Positions 26,304 through 35,234 of a stretch of 64,000 nt of DNA are shown piece after piece; position 1 is the stretch's first letter; the number at the start of each line of letters is the position of its first letter. The stretch lies in contig NZ_FOOU01000007.1 of NCBI RefSeq assembly GCF_900113275.1, forward strand, positions 124,001-188,000, in the 5' to 3' direction. Both the position numbers and the translations under genes were made by a program. The stretch is from Neptunomonas qingdaonensis. GTDB lineage: Bacteria > Pseudomonadota > Gammaproteobacteria > Pseudomonadales > Balneatricaceae. The notes under the pieces were generated by a model, which saw nothing but the letters and a program-made list of their open reading frames with translations, was not told the DNA's origin and ran no database searches.

Positions 26304-27185
26304 TTAACCCGAAAGCGCCTGTTTTATTGATGTTTTTCGATTTGAAAGCACAAATGACAAGATGCCAGATGTGAAAATAATTGCCAGGCCCAACAGACTG
26401 TAGGCGTCTGGCCATTGATTAAATAGAAGGACGCCTAAAATAGCGGCTGTTACCAATTGGGAGTAAACGAACGGCGCTACAATGTTGGCATCTACGCGAC
26501 GGCTAGCCTCAATAATAATCAGGTTGCCCAATGCAGACGCCAAAGAAGAGATCAGCACTAACTCAACTATGTAGATATCGATTGACTCCGGAACCGCATC
26601 TATAGCGATGGGTGTGAGCGCTATGCTTCCTGCCAGCAGTGTTGATAGGTGAATCAAACGTGGCCTGAAGTAGTTCGAAAGCCAGCGATTGGATACCAGC
26701 ATACAGCCATAAAAAATCCCTGCAATAAGTGCATACAGCATTCCACTGGTGATGCCAATTCCCGGTTTTACTACCAGCAAAACACCCCCAAATCCGATGA
26801 ACAGGATTATGGAGCGTAGCAGGGTGATGCGTTCTTTAAGCACTAAAGCGGCTAAGAAATACGCAACAATAGGACCGATAAAAAAGATACCGAAAACGTT
26901 AGCAATAGGTTCAGTTTTTAGTGCGGATATCATAAAAAAAATCGCACCGGTGAAGGGCACTGCGCGACATAATAAGCGCCAGTCATAGAGTGACTTTAAT
27001 TCTGAACGCAGCAAGCCACTAAACGGAAGAATAAATATAAAGCCTACTACCAATCGGCTCCATGCTATAAATGCGGGAGAAACCCCTACTTCAGTGAGTA
27101 ATTTCCCCGCTGAGTCGCCTATGGGAATTAAACTCATTCCAAGCAGAATCATCGCAAGTAAGCCATGTTTACTATCAAAGTTCAT
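26304..27185 (-). CDS. DMT superfamily (EamA) transporter
   Basis: 293 residues with about ten membrane segments in two EamA repeats. Signals include PAFIAWSRLVVGFIFILPF in the first repeat and the segment AIFYGCMLVSNRW plus ILGVLLFNQWPDAYSLLGLAIIF in the second. Family members export metabolites or amino acids. It stands 81 nt upstream of the isomerase gene on the same strand and may be co-transcribed with it. Substrate unknown. Confidence 0.86.
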   Translation of the reverse strand: MNFDSKHGLLAMILLGMSLIPIGDSAGKLLTEVGVSPAFIAWSRLVVGFIFILPFSGLLRSELKSLYDWRLLCRAVPFTGAIFFMISALKTEPIANVFGIFFIGPIVAYFLAALVLKERITLLRSIILFIGFGGVLLVVKPGIGITSGMLYALIAGIFYGCMLVSNRWLSNYFRPRLIHLSTLLAGSIALTPIAIDAVPESIDIYIVELVLISSLASALGNLIIIEASRRVDANIVAPFVYSQLVTAAILGVLLFNQWPDAYSLLGLAIIFTSGILSFVLSNRKTSIKQALSG

Positions 27186-27329
27186 TAAATTTGATATCCA
27201 TATAGTGCGATGTGAGCGAGCGGGTTAGTATCAGTTTCTAATACTAACCGAATAATTCATTTGGTTTCTTTGTTTTCGTGACGATCAGTCATTAGACTGA
27301 CAGAGCCGATGGCATAAAAGGAAAATAAG

Positions 27330-28646
27330 ATGGCTGCTTTAATTTCGGGTGATCGCCTCCGGTTTGTCCTCAGCCGGCTTCGTGAACGGCTGTGGTTAAA
27401 ACCATTTGTTGTTTGCCTGTTATCCATCGCTTGTGTATTTGCAGCAAAAATCGCGGATAGCAATGCTCTGTTAATTCAGGTTCTGCCCTCTATTACAGCA
27501 AAATCTCTTGATACTCTATTGTCCATCATGGCTTCGAGTATGTTGGTAATCGCTACTTTTTCGGTGACATCCATGGTGTCGGCCTATAGTTCGGCCGCCA
27601 ATACAGCGACGCCCCGGTCATTTACCTTGATTATTGCCGATGATGCATCTCAAAATGCTCTCTCGACCTTCGTCGGGGCATTTATTTTTAGTATTGTGGC
27701 GCTTACCGCCGTTAAGAATGGTTACTTCGAAAGAGCAGGTTTGCTTCTTCTGTTTTGTCTGACGGCGGTTGTATTTAGCATTGTCATTATTACGTTTGTA
27801 CGCTGGGTTGATAGTATTGCGCGTCTTGGGCGCATGGGCTCGACGATCAACAAGGTTGAAGCGGCGACCGCTAAGGCGCTGAAGCGACGTCGGGATGCGC
27901 CAACGCTTCAGGGGGGGAGAATGCAATCCCCGGCAAGAGGGCAGCCGGTGTTTGCCGTGAATACAGGATACGTGCAGCATATTGATATGGCGATGCTGCA
28001 AAAATGGGCAGAAGAAGCTCAGGTGGGGGTAGTGGTTGCTGCCTTGCCGGGGACGTTGGTGGGGCCGGGCCGGCCAGTGGCTTACGTTAGTAGCAGTCCG
28101 GATCATCCGGATGACATGGATTTTACGTGTGTTATTGATGCTTTCCATTTGGGTGTTGATCGGCTTTTTGATGACGATCCAAGATTTGGTTTGGTCGTGC
28201 TGTCTGAGATTGCGGGCCGTGCGTTGTCGCCAGCGGTTAACGATCCGGGTACGGCGATTGCTATCGTGGGGGCTTTTCTAAGGCTGTTTACGCAATGGAG
28301 TGAACCGGTGACTAAAGGATCTCAGCAATCGCCAAAATATGAGCGCATTGAAGTCCCTGAAATTTCTATCCAGGATATGTTTGATGACGCTTTTACGGCG
28401 ATTGCACGTGATGGTGCGGGTGTGGTTGAAGTGTCGGTGCGGTTGCAAAAGGCGCTACACTCCCTTGCAACAATAGACGACCTGGAGATGCGAAATGCGG
28501 CGGGATATCATGCGCAGCTGGCGTTAAAACGTGCACGTCTTGCTTTGAACGTGGAAGAGGATATTGCCGTTGTGCAGGCAGCCGCTCAGTTTTCGCAAGA
28601 TATCGTTTCGTCAAAAAATTACAGCCCCCTGAATTACAAACAGTAA
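27330..28646 (+). CDS. DUF2254 family membrane protein
   Basis: 438 residues with four N-terminal membrane segments (about residues 25-45, 60-85, 110-130 and 140-160) and a soluble C-terminal half. Family segments MASSMLVIATFSVTSMVSAYSSA, RSFTLIIADDASQNALSTFVGAF and EIAGRALSPAVNDPGTA are readable. AAGGA precedes the ATG. Function is unknown. It is divergent from the DMT gene and convergent with the LysR gene. Confidence 0.88.
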   Translation: MAALISGDRLRFVLSRLRERLWLKPFVVCLLSIACVFAAKIADSNALLIQVLPSITAKSLDTLLSIMASSMLVIATFSVTSMVSAYSSAANTATPRSFTLIIADDASQNALSTFVGAFIFSIVALTAVKNGYFERAGLLLLFCLTAVVFSIVIITFVRWVDSIARLGRMGSTINKVEAATAKALKRRRDAPTLQGGRMQSPARGQPVFAVNTGYVQHIDMAMLQKWAEEAQVGVVVAALPGTLVGPGRPVAYVSSSPDHPDDMDFTCVIDAFHLGVDRLFDDDPRFGLVVLSEIAGRALSPAVNDPGTAIAIVGAFLRLFTQWSEPVTKGSQQSPKYERIEVPEISIQDMFDDAFTAIARDGAGVVEVSVRLQKALHSLATIDDLEMRNAAGYHAQLALKRARLALNVEEDIAVVQAAAQFSQDIVSSKNYSPLNYKQ

Positions 28647-28690
28647 AAATTTCACATTTAATGAGCCTTGCTGAAGAAGTACGAAAAGCG

Positions 28691-29581
28691 TTAGTGGCCT
28701 AACACATCTCTTAACTGCGGTGCTGCCCAATCGAGGAAAGCTCTCACTCTGATGGAGAGCAGACGGTTGTGTGGGTAAACAAACTGGACAGGGATAGCGG
28801 TTTTTTCATATTCAGGGAGCAGGCGGATGAGTTGGCCTTTTGTTAACGCTTCATCTACCTGATAGTGCAATAACCGCGTGGCACCTAAGCCACTGATAGC
28901 CGATGCCAGAGTGCTATCAACCTGGTTGGAAGACATCACGGTATTCATATTATGAGTGTTGAGTGTTTCGCCGTTGTTGAAGGCCCACTGATTACTGTGT
29001 GGATTAAAAACAACGATAGGCCAATGGCGCAGGTCATCTGGTGTTTTAGGCTCTCCTATCATTTCTACTAAGGAGGGGCTGGCGCAAATGATATGGCGTG
29101 TGAGGCCCAGTGGCATGGATATGAGAGACGAGTCTGCGAGGTGTCCTATACGTATAGCAAGATCAAAACCCTCATCGATGATGTTAACAACACGGTCGAC
29201 TAATGTCAGTTCCACTCGTAAACCCGGGTGCTTGCTTAGGTAACGGTTGAGTAGAGGGACGATATGCAGACGACCAAACATCATCGGGGCGGTAATCGAT
29301 AACTTTCCCTCTGGCGCGGCGCGGCGGGCATCCAGTAAAAACTCTGCGTCGTTAATATCAGCCAGAATACGTCGGCAGCGCAACAGGTAATCACGCCCTT
29401 CATCAGTGAGAGAGATACGTCGGGTACTGCGATTCAGTAAGCGCACACTTAAGTGGTTTTCTAAATCAGCGAGTGCTCGTACGACTGAGGCCGGGGAGCG
29501 GTTAATCGCATCTGCAGCGGCAGAAAGACTACCTCTATCGACGATCTCCACAAAGGTCGCCATTGCTTTAAGTTTATCCAT
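28691..29581 (-). CDS. LysR family transcriptional regulator
   Basis: 296 residues. The helix-turn-helix is at about residues 18-37 (GSLSAAADAINRSPASVVRAL), followed by a linker and a substrate-binding domain beginning GKLSITAPMMFGRLHIVPLL, characteristic of the CrgA/DmlR-type LysR group. It is divergent from the VOC-GST pair, and a T-N11-A palindrome lies between them, so it probably controls them and itself. Confidence 0.9.
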   Translation of the reverse strand: MDKLKAMATFVEIVDRGSLSAAADAINRSPASVVRALADLENHLSVRLLNRSTRRISLTDEGRDYLLRCRRILADINDAEFLLDARRAAPEGKLSITAPMMFGRLHIVPLLNRYLSKHPGLRVELTLVDRVVNIIDEGFDLAIRIGHLADSSLISMPLGLTRHIICASPSLVEMIGEPKTPDDLRHWPIVVFNPHSNQWAFNNGETLNTHNMNTVMSSNQVDSTLASAISGLGATRLLHYQVDEALTKGQLIRLLPEYEKTAIPVQFVYPHNRLLSIRVRAFLDWAAPQLRDVLGH

Positions 29582-29591
29582 TGCGGGCTCA

Positions 29592-29611
29592 TTTGTGCAT
29601 TTTATGCAAAG
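29592..29611. promoter_or_regulatory. Putative LysR box between regulator and VOC gene
   Basis: TGCAT-TTT-ATGCA at 29596-29608 lies inside a longer symmetric stretch beginning TTTG and ending AAAG. It fits the T-N11-A form bound by LysR proteins and is 11 bases upstream of the LysR start codon. Confidence 0.5.
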
Positions 29612-29684
29612 AACTTATCAGTATATGAGTATTTATTGCAACTGATGAATAAAAGATACTGTGGGCTCTTCCCATCAGGAGTGA

Positions 29685-30131
29685 ATGATGAAAACCGATC
29701 TGCAGGTGTCGCCCATGCCAGAGATGATTCGTGCGTTTGACCATATCGGCATTCGTGTCAGTGACCGGCAGCAGTCAGTGGCATTTTACCGCCGCCTTGG
29801 TTTTGAGGAGACCGCTTACTTTGGGCCTTACGAAGCAAATGAGATGGTGGCGGGTGATGGTGTGAGGATTAACCTGATTTTTAATGCAGCTCGTCAGCCA
29901 CAATCCCGTAACGCATTACTGGACATGCCGATTAAGTACCCTGGAATGACACATCCTGCGTTTGTCGTAGATGATATCTACCGGTTACGCACCTGGCTTT
30001 TGAAAGAAGGTATTACTATTACCGAAGATGTTCACCCCATTGGTCCGCGTCGGGTAGCGCTTTTCTTCCGTGACCCGGATGGAAATGTGCTCGAATTTAA
30101 TCAGCTAAATCCCACTATTTCACAATCATAA
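29685..30131 (+). CDS. VOC/glyoxalase superfamily protein
   Basis: 148 residues. The vicinal-oxygen-chelate fold shows FDHIGIRVSDRQQSVAFYRRLGF at residues about 14-36 and DPDGNVLEFNQ near the end; His16 and the late Glu are likely metal ligands. AGGAG lies just upstream, with two adjacent ATG codons (29685 or 29688). It lies 60 nt before a glutathione S-transferase gene, and both face the divergent LysR gene, suggesting a glutathione-linked detoxification pair. Confidence 0.84.
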   Translation: MMKTDLQVSPMPEMIRAFDHIGIRVSDRQQSVAFYRRLGFEETAYFGPYEANEMVAGDGVRINLIFNAARQPQSRNALLDMPIKYPGMTHPAFVVDDIYRLRTWLLKEGITITEDVHPIGPRRVALFFRDPDGNVLEFNQLNPTISQS

Positions 30132-30191
30132 CTGCTACCTTAAAAACTTTCACATTAACGTTTTCCACACTAATAAAAAGGATTACCAGGC

Positions 30192-30785
30192 ATGAAACTT
30201 TACGATTTAGAGCCTTCAGGAAACTGCTATAAAGTTCGTTTGTTTGCCGCGTTGGCACAAATAGACGTGGAGCTTGAAGAGGTCGATTTTTTAGATGGGG
30301 CGCATAAACGCCCTCCGGTCATTGATCTTAACCCGTTGGGACAGGTGCCAGTATTGGTAGATGGTGACGTTGTATTACGTGACTCACAGGCTATTCTTGT
30401 CTACCTGGCTCGTCAGTATGGTGGCCATGCATGGTGGCCAGAAGGCGCTGCACAGCAGGGTGAAGTGATGCAGTGGTTGTCGATTGCCGCGAATGAGATT
30501 CAAAATGGCCCAGGTGCTGCGCGTTTAGTTGATAAGTTTGGTATCCCGCTTAATAAACCGCAGGCACTTGCGGTGAACGATGCTATTTTACCTGTATTAG
30601 AGGCGCATCTTTCTCAGCATGACTGGTTGGCTCTGGGGCGCCCAACCATTGCTGATATAGCTGTTTTTCCATACGTTGCTTTGGCACATGAAGGTGGAAT
30701 AGATCTCTCCCCTTATACCTCTGTTCTGAAATGGTTTGAACGTATTAAAGCGTTGGATAACTTTATACCGATGTCGGGTATTTAG
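30192..30785 (+). CDS. Glutathione S-transferase family protein
   Basis: 197 residues. The N-terminal thioredoxin-fold domain has MKLYDLEPSGNCYKVRL, a cis-Pro region (GQVPVLVDGDVVLRDSQAI) and the conserved Asp-Ser glutathione contact. The C-terminal helical domain carries RPTIADIAVFPYVA, the N-capping motif of GSTs. Directly downstream of the VOC gene and probably in the same operon. Confidence 0.88.
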   Translation: MKLYDLEPSGNCYKVRLFAALAQIDVELEEVDFLDGAHKRPPVIDLNPLGQVPVLVDGDVVLRDSQAILVYLARQYGGHAWWPEGAAQQGEVMQWLSIAANEIQNGPGAARLVDKFGIPLNKPQALAVNDAILPVLEAHLSQHDWLALGRPTIADIAVFPYVALAHEGGIDLSPYTSVLKWFERIKALDNFIPMSGI

Positions 30786-30904
30786 AGAAGAAAGCCGAAG
30801 GTCGAACATACGCAGGGCTTGATTTTGCCCTGCCGTCTCCAGTCTGAATTCATGGGTAGATAGATATTCATTGACTATGGTGCGTGATGCATCAAATATC
30901 GTTG

Positions 30905-30950
30905 TGTTTAACCCATATCTACCCTGTTTAACCCATATCTACCCTGTTTA
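30905..30950. repeat. 20-bp tandem repeat, 2.3 copies
   Basis: The unit TGTTTAACCCATATCTACCC starts at 30905 and again at 30925, and a third partial copy (TGTTTA) starts at 30945. The inverse GGGTAGATA lies at 30854-30862. It lies between gst and the small DUF6435-type gene. Confidence 0.85.
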
Positions 30951-31010
30951 TCATATAGAAGAGAATATTCGAGCCGACCTGATCGACGGTGAAGATGAGT
31001 TTATTATCTT

Positions 31011-31187
31011 CTATTTGTGATTTTTTTCTAATTGTTGGATTTCCTTCCAAATTTTGTCAGCTTCTTCCGTCAGCAATGAATAGGCATGAATGTCACCGTT
31101 TCTCTGTGCCATCATCGCCTCTTCTAGTTTAATACTGTAAGTTTTATGTAGTTTCTTGGTGGGGCTGGATTTGAATATAGAAAACAT
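31011..31187 (-). CDS. DUF6435-type small protein
   Basis: A 58-residue reading frame on the minus strand, from ATG at 31187 to TAG at 31011. It begins MFSIFKSSPTKKLHKTYSIK, continues LEEAMMAQRNGDIHAYSLLTE and ends in a charged helix (EEADKIWKEIQQLEKNHK). This pattern (MFS-x-F-K, PTKKL, LEEAM-x-AQRNGDI) matches the small DUF6435 family as I remember it. TTTAGGT upstream is a plausible ribosome binding site. Function unknown; predicted helical hairpin, cytoplasmic. Confidence 0.8.
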   Translation of the reverse strand: MFSIFKSSPTKKLHKTYSIKLEEAMMAQRNGDIHAYSLLTEEADKIWKEIQQLEKNHK

Positions 31188-31344
31188 GACATGTACCTAA
31201 AGATTAATGATTAGTTTCTTATACGTGTAAAACTGAAATCAGATGAGTCTTTTAGCATATTTTTTGGGGAGGCGGCTTAGCTTATATTTGAATTGATAGG
31301 CTCCTGCCTTTTGTTTCTGACTTTAAATAAGCAACGCCAGGTAA

Positions 31345-32271
31345 TTAATCCTTTGCTGCAAGTGGTTTGGCATAACCGGATTGATCTGTTGTACCTTTAG
31401 CTTTCTTGTTGACGAGCATAATCGCGACGAATATCAATCCGGTAGCAAAATACTCAATCGCACCGATATCTTCACCGACAATAGCAGAACCGATAATGAG
31501 CGCGACAACGGGTGGAATATAGGTCACAGAGGATGCGGTCACAGCGCCTAGCTTGTCGATGATGAAATAATAAATCAGATAGGCCAGACCTGTACCAAGT
31601 AAACCCAGGCCCAGAACCATTCCAATAGCCGCATGAAGGTCATCGCCAATTTTTTCAATACCGTTGAAGTCTGTGATGATACACAGGATTAACAGACTAA
31701 ACCCTAGTTGATATGTGGTCAGTGCGGATGCAGAAATCTGTAACGGAATAATATATTTCTTAGCATAAATAAATGATGCGCCGATACTCAATGATCCTAA
31801 GACCATATACATCACACCTTCAAGGTTTGTTGAAGCCATATCAGCGGAAAAAGGTTGCGCAATCAGGATCACGCCGGAAAAACCTGCGAGCAATCCAAAA
31901 ATCCGATTTTTGGTGACAGGCTCTTCAGCGAGAAATATGAGTGCAAGCAAGAGTGCGAAAATGGGAATAGTACCACTGAGGGCTCCCGCTACACCCGAAA
32001 GGAGCAGAGAAGCGCCTTTGGCGAAACCGTAATAATAGATAGTCGTCGCCAGCAGTGACATGACGAAAAAGTGCCGCGCATGCTTAAGATGAGAGAGCTT
32101 TAATGCACCATTCAGGTACGCATAGATAGCTATTGGTATAAAACCAAATGCCACCCTTAACAGAACTATCTGAGAGGTTGTTATTAATTCAGACGCCATT
32201 TTCATATAAATGAAGTTGCTACCCCAAATGATACCCAAAGCCCAAAAAGCGGTAATAGTTAGATATTTCAT
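31345..32271 (-). CDS. DMT superfamily (EamA) transporter
   Basis: 308 residues from the ATG at 32271, chosen over a TTG at 32292 because GGAGG lies five bases before it. About ten membrane segments form two EamA repeats (WALGIIWGSNFIYMKMAS; KLGAVTASSVTYIPPVVALIIG). It is divergent from a LysR gene, with a 33-bp palindrome between them, so it is probably an exporter under that regulator. Substrate unknown. Confidence 0.88.
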   Translation of the reverse strand: MKYLTITAFWALGIIWGSNFIYMKMASELITTSQIVLLRVAFGFIPIAIYAYLNGALKLSHLKHARHFFVMSLLATTIYYYGFAKGASLLLSGVAGALSGTIPIFALLLALIFLAEEPVTKNRIFGLLAGFSGVILIAQPFSADMASTNLEGVMYMVLGSLSIGASFIYAKKYIIPLQISASALTTYQLGFSLLILCIITDFNGIEKIGDDLHAAIGMVLGLGLLGTGLAYLIYYFIIDKLGAVTASSVTYIPPVVALIIGSAIVGEDIGAIEYFATGLIFVAIMLVNKKAKGTTDQSGYAKPLAAKD

Positions 32272-32366
32272 GCCAGCCTCCACTAAGACCAATTCCTACT
32301 CGTGCAGGTTGATCAACGACCCTTGCATTTTAGCTATTTGTATTGTGACAACAAACGATTTATTCT

Positions 32367-32399
32367 CGCTTATAAAATAGATAATCTATCTTATAAGCG
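32367..32399. promoter_or_regulatory. 33-bp near-perfect palindrome in divergent promoter region
   Basis: Two 16-base arms flank a single central A (32383). The outer part reads CGCTTATAA ... TTATAAGCG and the core reads ATAGAT-A-ATCTAT. Fifteen of sixteen pairs match; the exception is A77 against C90. It lies 95 bp from the DMT start and 50 bp from the LysR start, and could be an operator for the LysR protein or a cruciform-forming element. Confidence 0.75.
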
Positions 32400-32449
32400 G
32401 TCAAGAGATATTGCTTTCCTTCATTGATAACGATATCAGGACATCAATA

Positions 32450-33358
32450 ATGCATAGGCCTATGCCACCGTTACGAGCCTTGGTTGCCTTCGAGGCGTCA
32501 GTCCGCCATGCCAGTTTTAAGCAGGCTGCTGATGAGTTGCATATCACCCCGGGAGCCGTATCACAGCAAGTTCAAAAGCTTGAACAATGGTTAGGTTATC
32601 CGCTGTTTCTGCGTCAGGTGCGCCAACTGCAGGTAACCGATCGGGGTATGAAATACTTCAGCCGTATAGCACCCGCTTTAGAACAGATAAGTGCTGCGAG
32701 TGAAGCATCCAGGAAGCGCTCATCAGATTCGGTGTGTTTGTCCTTATCGCAGACGTTAGCGGCTAAGTGGCTAGGTCCCCGTCTGGGAGATTTTGTTAGC
32801 CGGTATCCTGCCATTGAAGTCCACATTAATGCTTCTAATACGCGGGTTGATTTTCAACGTGAAGCCGTGGATTTGGCCATTCGCCATTTTGACGGGAAGG
32901 ATCCCGCGTTGGATGCACACTTGATATTTGATGACGAGGTCAGATTGTTATGCTCTCCCTCATACAGAGACTCATTTGAACTTGAATGTGCAGATCAACT
33001 GAGCGGAGTCACCCTTATTGTTGCCAGCCCTTATCCTTACTGGGACGACTGGCTAACACGCTTTACGACTATCGATGCTCCAGCAAGAAAGCAGATAACT
33101 ACCATGCACTTTGATCAGACACTTCTCGCTATTGATGCAGCCAAACGTGGTCAGGGTGTTGTTTTGAGCAATGGTCTGTTGGTGCAGGAAGAGTTAGTGC
33201 GGGGAGAGTTGGTTGAGCCGTTTTCTTACAGACTACCTTTGGATAAAAGCTATTACCTGGTGTATCCCAGACACCCGCCACTCAGTGACACCGCCTGCAT
33301 TCTGAAAAACTGGCTACTAGAGCAGTCATCCAATGTAAACATGGATGGAATAATCTAA
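32450..33358 (+). CDS. LysR family regulator, GcvA-like
   Basis: 302 residues from ATG 32450, with AGGA eight bases upstream. The helix-turn-helix segment ASFKQAADELHITPGAVSQQVQKLE and the opening PPLRALVAFEASVRH are typical of the GcvA group. The effector domain includes VCLSLSQTLAAKWLGPRL and DLAIRHFDG. Divergent from a DMT exporter, which it probably regulates. Confidence 0.9.
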   Translation: MHRPMPPLRALVAFEASVRHASFKQAADELHITPGAVSQQVQKLEQWLGYPLFLRQVRQLQVTDRGMKYFSRIAPALEQISAASEASRKRSSDSVCLSLSQTLAAKWLGPRLGDFVSRYPAIEVHINASNTRVDFQREAVDLAIRHFDGKDPALDAHLIFDDEVRLLCSPSYRDSFELECADQLSGVTLIVASPYPYWDDWLTRFTTIDAPARKQITTMHFDQTLLAIDAAKRGQGVVLSNGLLVQEELVRGELVEPFSYRLPLDKSYYLVYPRHPPLSDTACILKNWLLEQSSNVNMDGII

Positions 33359-33436
33359 ACGCAGTTGATAAAAGCAAGAGAAAAAACAAAAATAGTTACT
33401 CACACAATCTGTGGATAAGTCTATGTATTACATATG

Positions 33437-33488
33437 CACATCTCTTCTACAGCCCGCTATATAAGGGCTGCAGAGATGTGTTGTTTTT
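33437..33488 (+). terminator. Rho-independent terminator after the LysR gene
   Basis: Two-part stem: CACATCTCT (33437-33445) pairs with AGAGATGTG (33472-33480), and CAGCCC (33450-33455) pairs with GGGCTG (33465-33470). TTGTTTTT follows on the plus strand. It separates two convergent genes and acts mainly rightward. Confidence 0.75.
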
Positions 33489-33499
33489 ACAGCCTATTT

Positions 33500-34009
33500 T
33501 TAAGCTTCGTTAATTATTAGCTGTGCTGGTTGTTTGACCGGGAATACACGATCGTATCCCAAGCCGAAAAGGAATGTATAAACCACCACTGCTGCCATCA
33601 TGCCAATATCTAATAACAGGGTATTAATGAAGCTCATGTCTAGCCACCACATGATTAATGGCAGGGTAAAAAGGAGCAACAGCAGCTCAAACCCCAAAGC
33701 ATGATAAATTCGATGTGTCAGGGTGCGCTCGGTTGGAATACGTCCCCGGCTAATATCAATATAATCATAAGCGTAGTTATAACAATAGTTGGTTAACATG
33801 GCGATGAGGCTGATAATCAGCGCTAAATAGCCCATTTCCAGGAGGTCGCGTTGTAGGATAAAGGCCATGACGGCTGTTGAACAGCCGAGCAAAATAGCTT
33901 CGAACAACAAGGCGTAACGTAGCCTGTCCAGGCCGCTACGTATAACGATATTCCCCGCCATTTTACTTGTTGTATGAGCTGCCATATTTCCAGTCATATC
34001 CTTTGCCAC
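33500..34009 (-). CDS. PACE family efflux transporter
   Basis: 169 residues with a GTG start at 34009, preceded by GGGAG. Four membrane segments form two bacterial-transmembrane-pair repeats: SGLDRLRYALLFEAILLG ... TNYCYNYAYDYID and RTLTHRIYHALGFELLLLLFTLPL ... IDMSF-type end with YDRVF. Family members (AceI-like) export biocides such as chlorhexidine by proton antiport. The divergent LysR gene resembles the AceR arrangement. Confidence 0.85.
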   Translation of the reverse strand: MAKDMTGNMAAHTTSKMAGNIVIRSGLDRLRYALLFEAILLGCSTAVMAFILQRDLLEMGYLALIISLIAMLTNYCYNYAYDYIDISRGRIPTERTLTHRIYHALGFELLLLLFTLPLIMWWLDMSFINTLLLDIGMMAAVVVYTFLFGLGYDRVFPVKQPAQLIINEA

Positions 34010-34112
34010 GCTGTGCTCCCAACTTACTTTTTAAAAGATTATTTTGTTAAACGATGATTGTTTTAACTGATGAACATAGTAAAGATAATATTGATGTTTT
34101 ATAGTTGGAATG

Positions 34113-34129
34113 TATCTATTATTTAGATA
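34113..34129. promoter_or_regulatory. Inverted repeat between PACE and LysR genes
   Basis: TATCTA (34113-34118), five bases, TAGATA (34124-34129): a T-N11-A-type LysR site located 49 bp upstream of the LysR start codon. Confidence 0.5.
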
Positions 34130-34177
34130 GGTAAGTCCATAGCTGGCTGGTTTTTTTCGCGCGTCATCAAAGAGTGT

Positions 34178-35074
34178 ATGAGCAAGATGCCAAGTATTGA
34201 ACAATTAACCTGTTTTGTTGTGGCTGCTGAATCAGGTTCATTTTCAGCGGCGGCGCGTCAGTTAGGCAAAGTACAGTCGGCGGTGAGTACCGCGATCAGT
34301 AACCTGGAAATTGATGCAAACCTTGAGCTTTTTGATCGAAGCAGTCGCAGTCCCGTGCTGACAGAAGCGGGCCAGATGTTGCTTAAATCAGCCAAAACAG
34401 TTTTGCATAGTCATCACGAATTTAATGCCCATGCGGCTTCGTTGAGCAGCAGCAATGAAGCATCGCTGTGTATTGCCATCGAGCAAAATGTCGCCACGCC
34501 TATCCTGTTGACGGTATTAGAGCGTTTCGCGAACACATTTCCTTACATCACGTTAGAACTGCTTGATCCCGGCAGTGGTGATGTTGCAGAGCTGCTGCGT
34601 AGCAATCGAGCGGATATCGGCTTGATGATTCAGCAGGAATATTACCCGCAAGGTTTTAGTTTTCGAGGTATAGGGCACTCACGTGTGATCCCTGTATCGG
34701 CCCCCGATTTTCCGTTAGCGCAAATGAAACAGGTTACACTTGCTGATCTCAGGCAGCATCGGCAAGTTGTCGGGCGCAGCTTAGATCCGGATAATCAGAT
34801 GCACGAGCGTTACACTTTAAGTCCACAAGTATGGTTATCAGAAAGCCCCTTCGTGATTTTGGAGTTGCTGTGCGCCAATATTGGCTGGGCATTTTTGCAT
34901 GAGGCTGTGGTTAAGGAGAAGTTGCACTCAGGTGAGCTGGTGGTACTTGATCTGGTTTATGAGCAAGCCGATATTCTGCAAGGTATTGACCTGGTTTGGA
35001 CAGAAAATCGTGCGCTGGGAAAAGCGGGGCAGTGGTTATTACAACAGCTGCAAAGCCTGCGTTTTGAGGAATAA
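34178..35074 (+). CDS. LysR family transcriptional regulator (AceR-like context)
   Basis: 298 residues. The helix-turn-helix is GSFSAAARQLGKVQSAVSTAISNLE at about residues 20-44. The effector domain starts with SLCIAIEQNVATPILLTVL. Divergent from the PACE exporter gene, with an inverted repeat in between; by analogy with AceR/AceI it likely activates the exporter in response to a drug or polyamine. That role is inference. Confidence 0.89.
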   Translation: MSKMPSIEQLTCFVVAAESGSFSAAARQLGKVQSAVSTAISNLEIDANLELFDRSSRSPVLTEAGQMLLKSAKTVLHSHHEFNAHAASLSSSNEASLCIAIEQNVATPILLTVLERFANTFPYITLELLDPGSGDVAELLRSNRADIGLMIQQEYYPQGFSFRGIGHSRVIPVSAPDFPLAQMKQVTLADLRQHRQVVGRSLDPDNQMHERYTLSPQVWLSESPFVILELLCANIGWAFLHEAVVKEKLHSGELVVLDLVYEQADILQGIDLVWTENRALGKAGQWLLQQLQSLRFEE

Positions 35075-35234
35075 AGCAGGCTTTGTAATAGGTAATTGTT
35101 GAACTCTTACCGGCATACGATTATCGTTCTTTATGCTAATGACGAATCAATATTATGAGCGGATAAACGGGTGCCCCGGGAACAATAATGACGGTAGATG
35201 AGCGTAATATTGACCTTATAGGATGTGTTAAATC

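Noticed and set aside
30812-30833. Hairpin GCAGGGC/GCCCTGC after the GST gene as a terminator
   Set aside because: The 7-bp stem is perfect but no T run follows, so it is not a standard intrinsic terminator.
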